From NCBI RefSeq assembly GCF_030453185.1, contig NZ_JAKDKW010000013.1, positions 1 to 42,635 of the forward strand: a stretch of 42,635 nt of DNA, read 5' to 3'. How positions within the stretch are numbered: position 1 is the stretch's first letter; each line of letters starts with the position of its first letter. This DNA is from Yaniella sp. (GTDB lineage: Bacteria; Actinomycetota; Actinomycetes; Actinomycetales; Micrococcaceae). Position numbers and translations under genes: made by a program. Shown piece by piece: positions 42,164-42,635 of this stretch. The notes beneath the pieces were generated by a model. The model saw only the letters and a list, made by a program, of their open reading frames with translations, searched no databases and was not told where the DNA came from.

Positions 42164-42526
42164 ATGCCTAACAACAACATCGACCTCACAAGTATAAATA
42201 TTCCCGACGAACAGCAACGCCTCATGACAACTGCACGAACGGCCCATGCTCGCAGGGCAGGACGAACTCTCTATCATGGCGATGGTCTACGCCAAACAAT
42301 GGTTGCGCTGCTGAACGGGACAGAACTTGCTGAGCATGAGAGTCCATTAGAAGCTTTCTTCCACGTCCTGCAAGGGGAAGTGGTCATTCATGGAGACAAT
42401 CGCCAGTGGCAGATCGCAGCAGGTCAGCTGCTTCCTGTCCCTCCAGAGCGTCACTCGGTTACCGCACTCAAAGATAGCGTCATCACGCTGACCGTCCTCC
42501 GTGATGTCACGGTCTACCGCAGCTAG
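42164..42526 (+). CDS. Small cupin-domain protein
   Basis: A 120-residue single-domain cupin. The conserved segments are LAEHESPLEAFFHVLQGEVVIHGD (about 60-83, quoted in part) and GQLLPVPPERHSVTAL (about 92-107), matching the two cupin motifs. The His and Glu metal ligands of motif 1 are partly present (EHESPLEAFF), and motif 2 keeps P-x-x-x-x-H. It starts MPNNNIDLTS at 42164, with AAGGAG 12 bases upstream; the frame is open 23 codons further up. Small cupins of this kind occur as sensors or detoxifiers; no substrate can be named. Confidence 0.85.
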   Translation: MPNNNIDLTSINIPDEQQRLMTTARTAHARRAGRTLYHGDGLRQTMVALLNGTELAEHESPLEAFFHVLQGEVVIHGDNRQWQIAAGQLLPVPPERHSVTALKDSVITLTVLRDVTVYRS

Positions 42527-42557
42527 AAGCTTTCGACCAGGATACCGGGGAAACTTG

Positions 42558-42580
42558 ACCCCAGCCGGAGGGCTCGGGGT
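42558..42580 (+). terminator. Hairpin after the cupin gene
   Basis: ACCCC with GGGGT and AGCC with GGCT pair around a GGAG loop, with one bulged C. It lies 31 bases after the stop and lacks a T tract. Confidence 0.5.
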
Positions 42581-42635
42581 TGGTGGGTTAAATGCGTGAA
42601 GGCCCCAACAAGACACTCCCTCTCTGCTTGGACCA

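Overview
The window looks like chromosomal core DNA of an actinobacterium, most likely a Micrococcaceae-type member of the Micrococcales with a moderate rather than very high GC content (a Yaniella or Enteractinococcus-like lineage is a guess, not shown). The evidence is gene content: mycothione reductase (mycothiol chemistry), a PknL-type Ser/Thr kinase, a GarA-type FHA protein, an Rv2175c-type DNA-binding protein, a DUF3040 protein, class II DAHP synthase, TlyA and FtsR. No prophage, insertion sequence, CRISPR array or clear genomic island was seen.

From memory of the Mycobacterium tuberculosis map, three blocks are largely co-linear with it. Block 1 (about 0.3-14.3 kb) follows Rv2169c-Rv2187: a lipoprotein, DUF3040, dinB, a prenyl diphosphate synthase, the Rv2175c homologue, pknL, aroG and a fadD15-like acyl-CoA ligase. 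A LysM/lytic transglycosylase gene and an esterase gene are added. Block 2 (20.5-23.2 kb) follows Rv1827-Rv1830: garA, ftsR, a DUF151 nuclease and a second MerR regulator. Block 3 (24.3-38.4 kb, all minus strand) follows Rv1691-Rv1713: a TPR protein, a HAD phosphatase, a 52-residue protein, tlyA, nadK, recN, a Nudix hydrolase, xerD, parA, scpA, scpB, rluB, tyrA, cmk and der. These genes abut or overlap by 1-14 bases and read as one or two long operons. Between blocks 1 and 2 lie mycothione reductase, pyruvate carboxylase and an orphan ParA-like ATPase. A tRNA-Pro(GGG) and apt lie between blocks 2 and 3. The right end holds an ACT-domain malic enzyme, a class V aminotransferase and a small cupin.

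Functionally the window combines cell envelope and growth signalling (PknL, Rv2175c-like protein, GarA, FtsR, LysM transglycosylase), chromosome maintenance (ScpAB, ParA, XerD, RecN, DinB), ribosome and GTPase functions (TlyA, RluB, Der) and central metabolism (pyruvate carboxylase and malic enzyme at the anaplerotic node, DAHP synthase and prephenate dehydrogenase in aromatic synthesis).

The least ordinary features are these. A truncated LuxR-type helix-turn-helix remnant sits directly behind pknL. Thr-[Gln/Arg]-x-[Phe/Tyr] motifs recur both in the cytosolic tail of the double-anchored lipoprotein and in the PknL juxtamembrane linker. A roughly 530-base gap before the malic enzyme gene is dense in dyad symmetry and has an unrecognised 58-codon gene at its edge. 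The garA leader can form two mutually exclusive hairpins.
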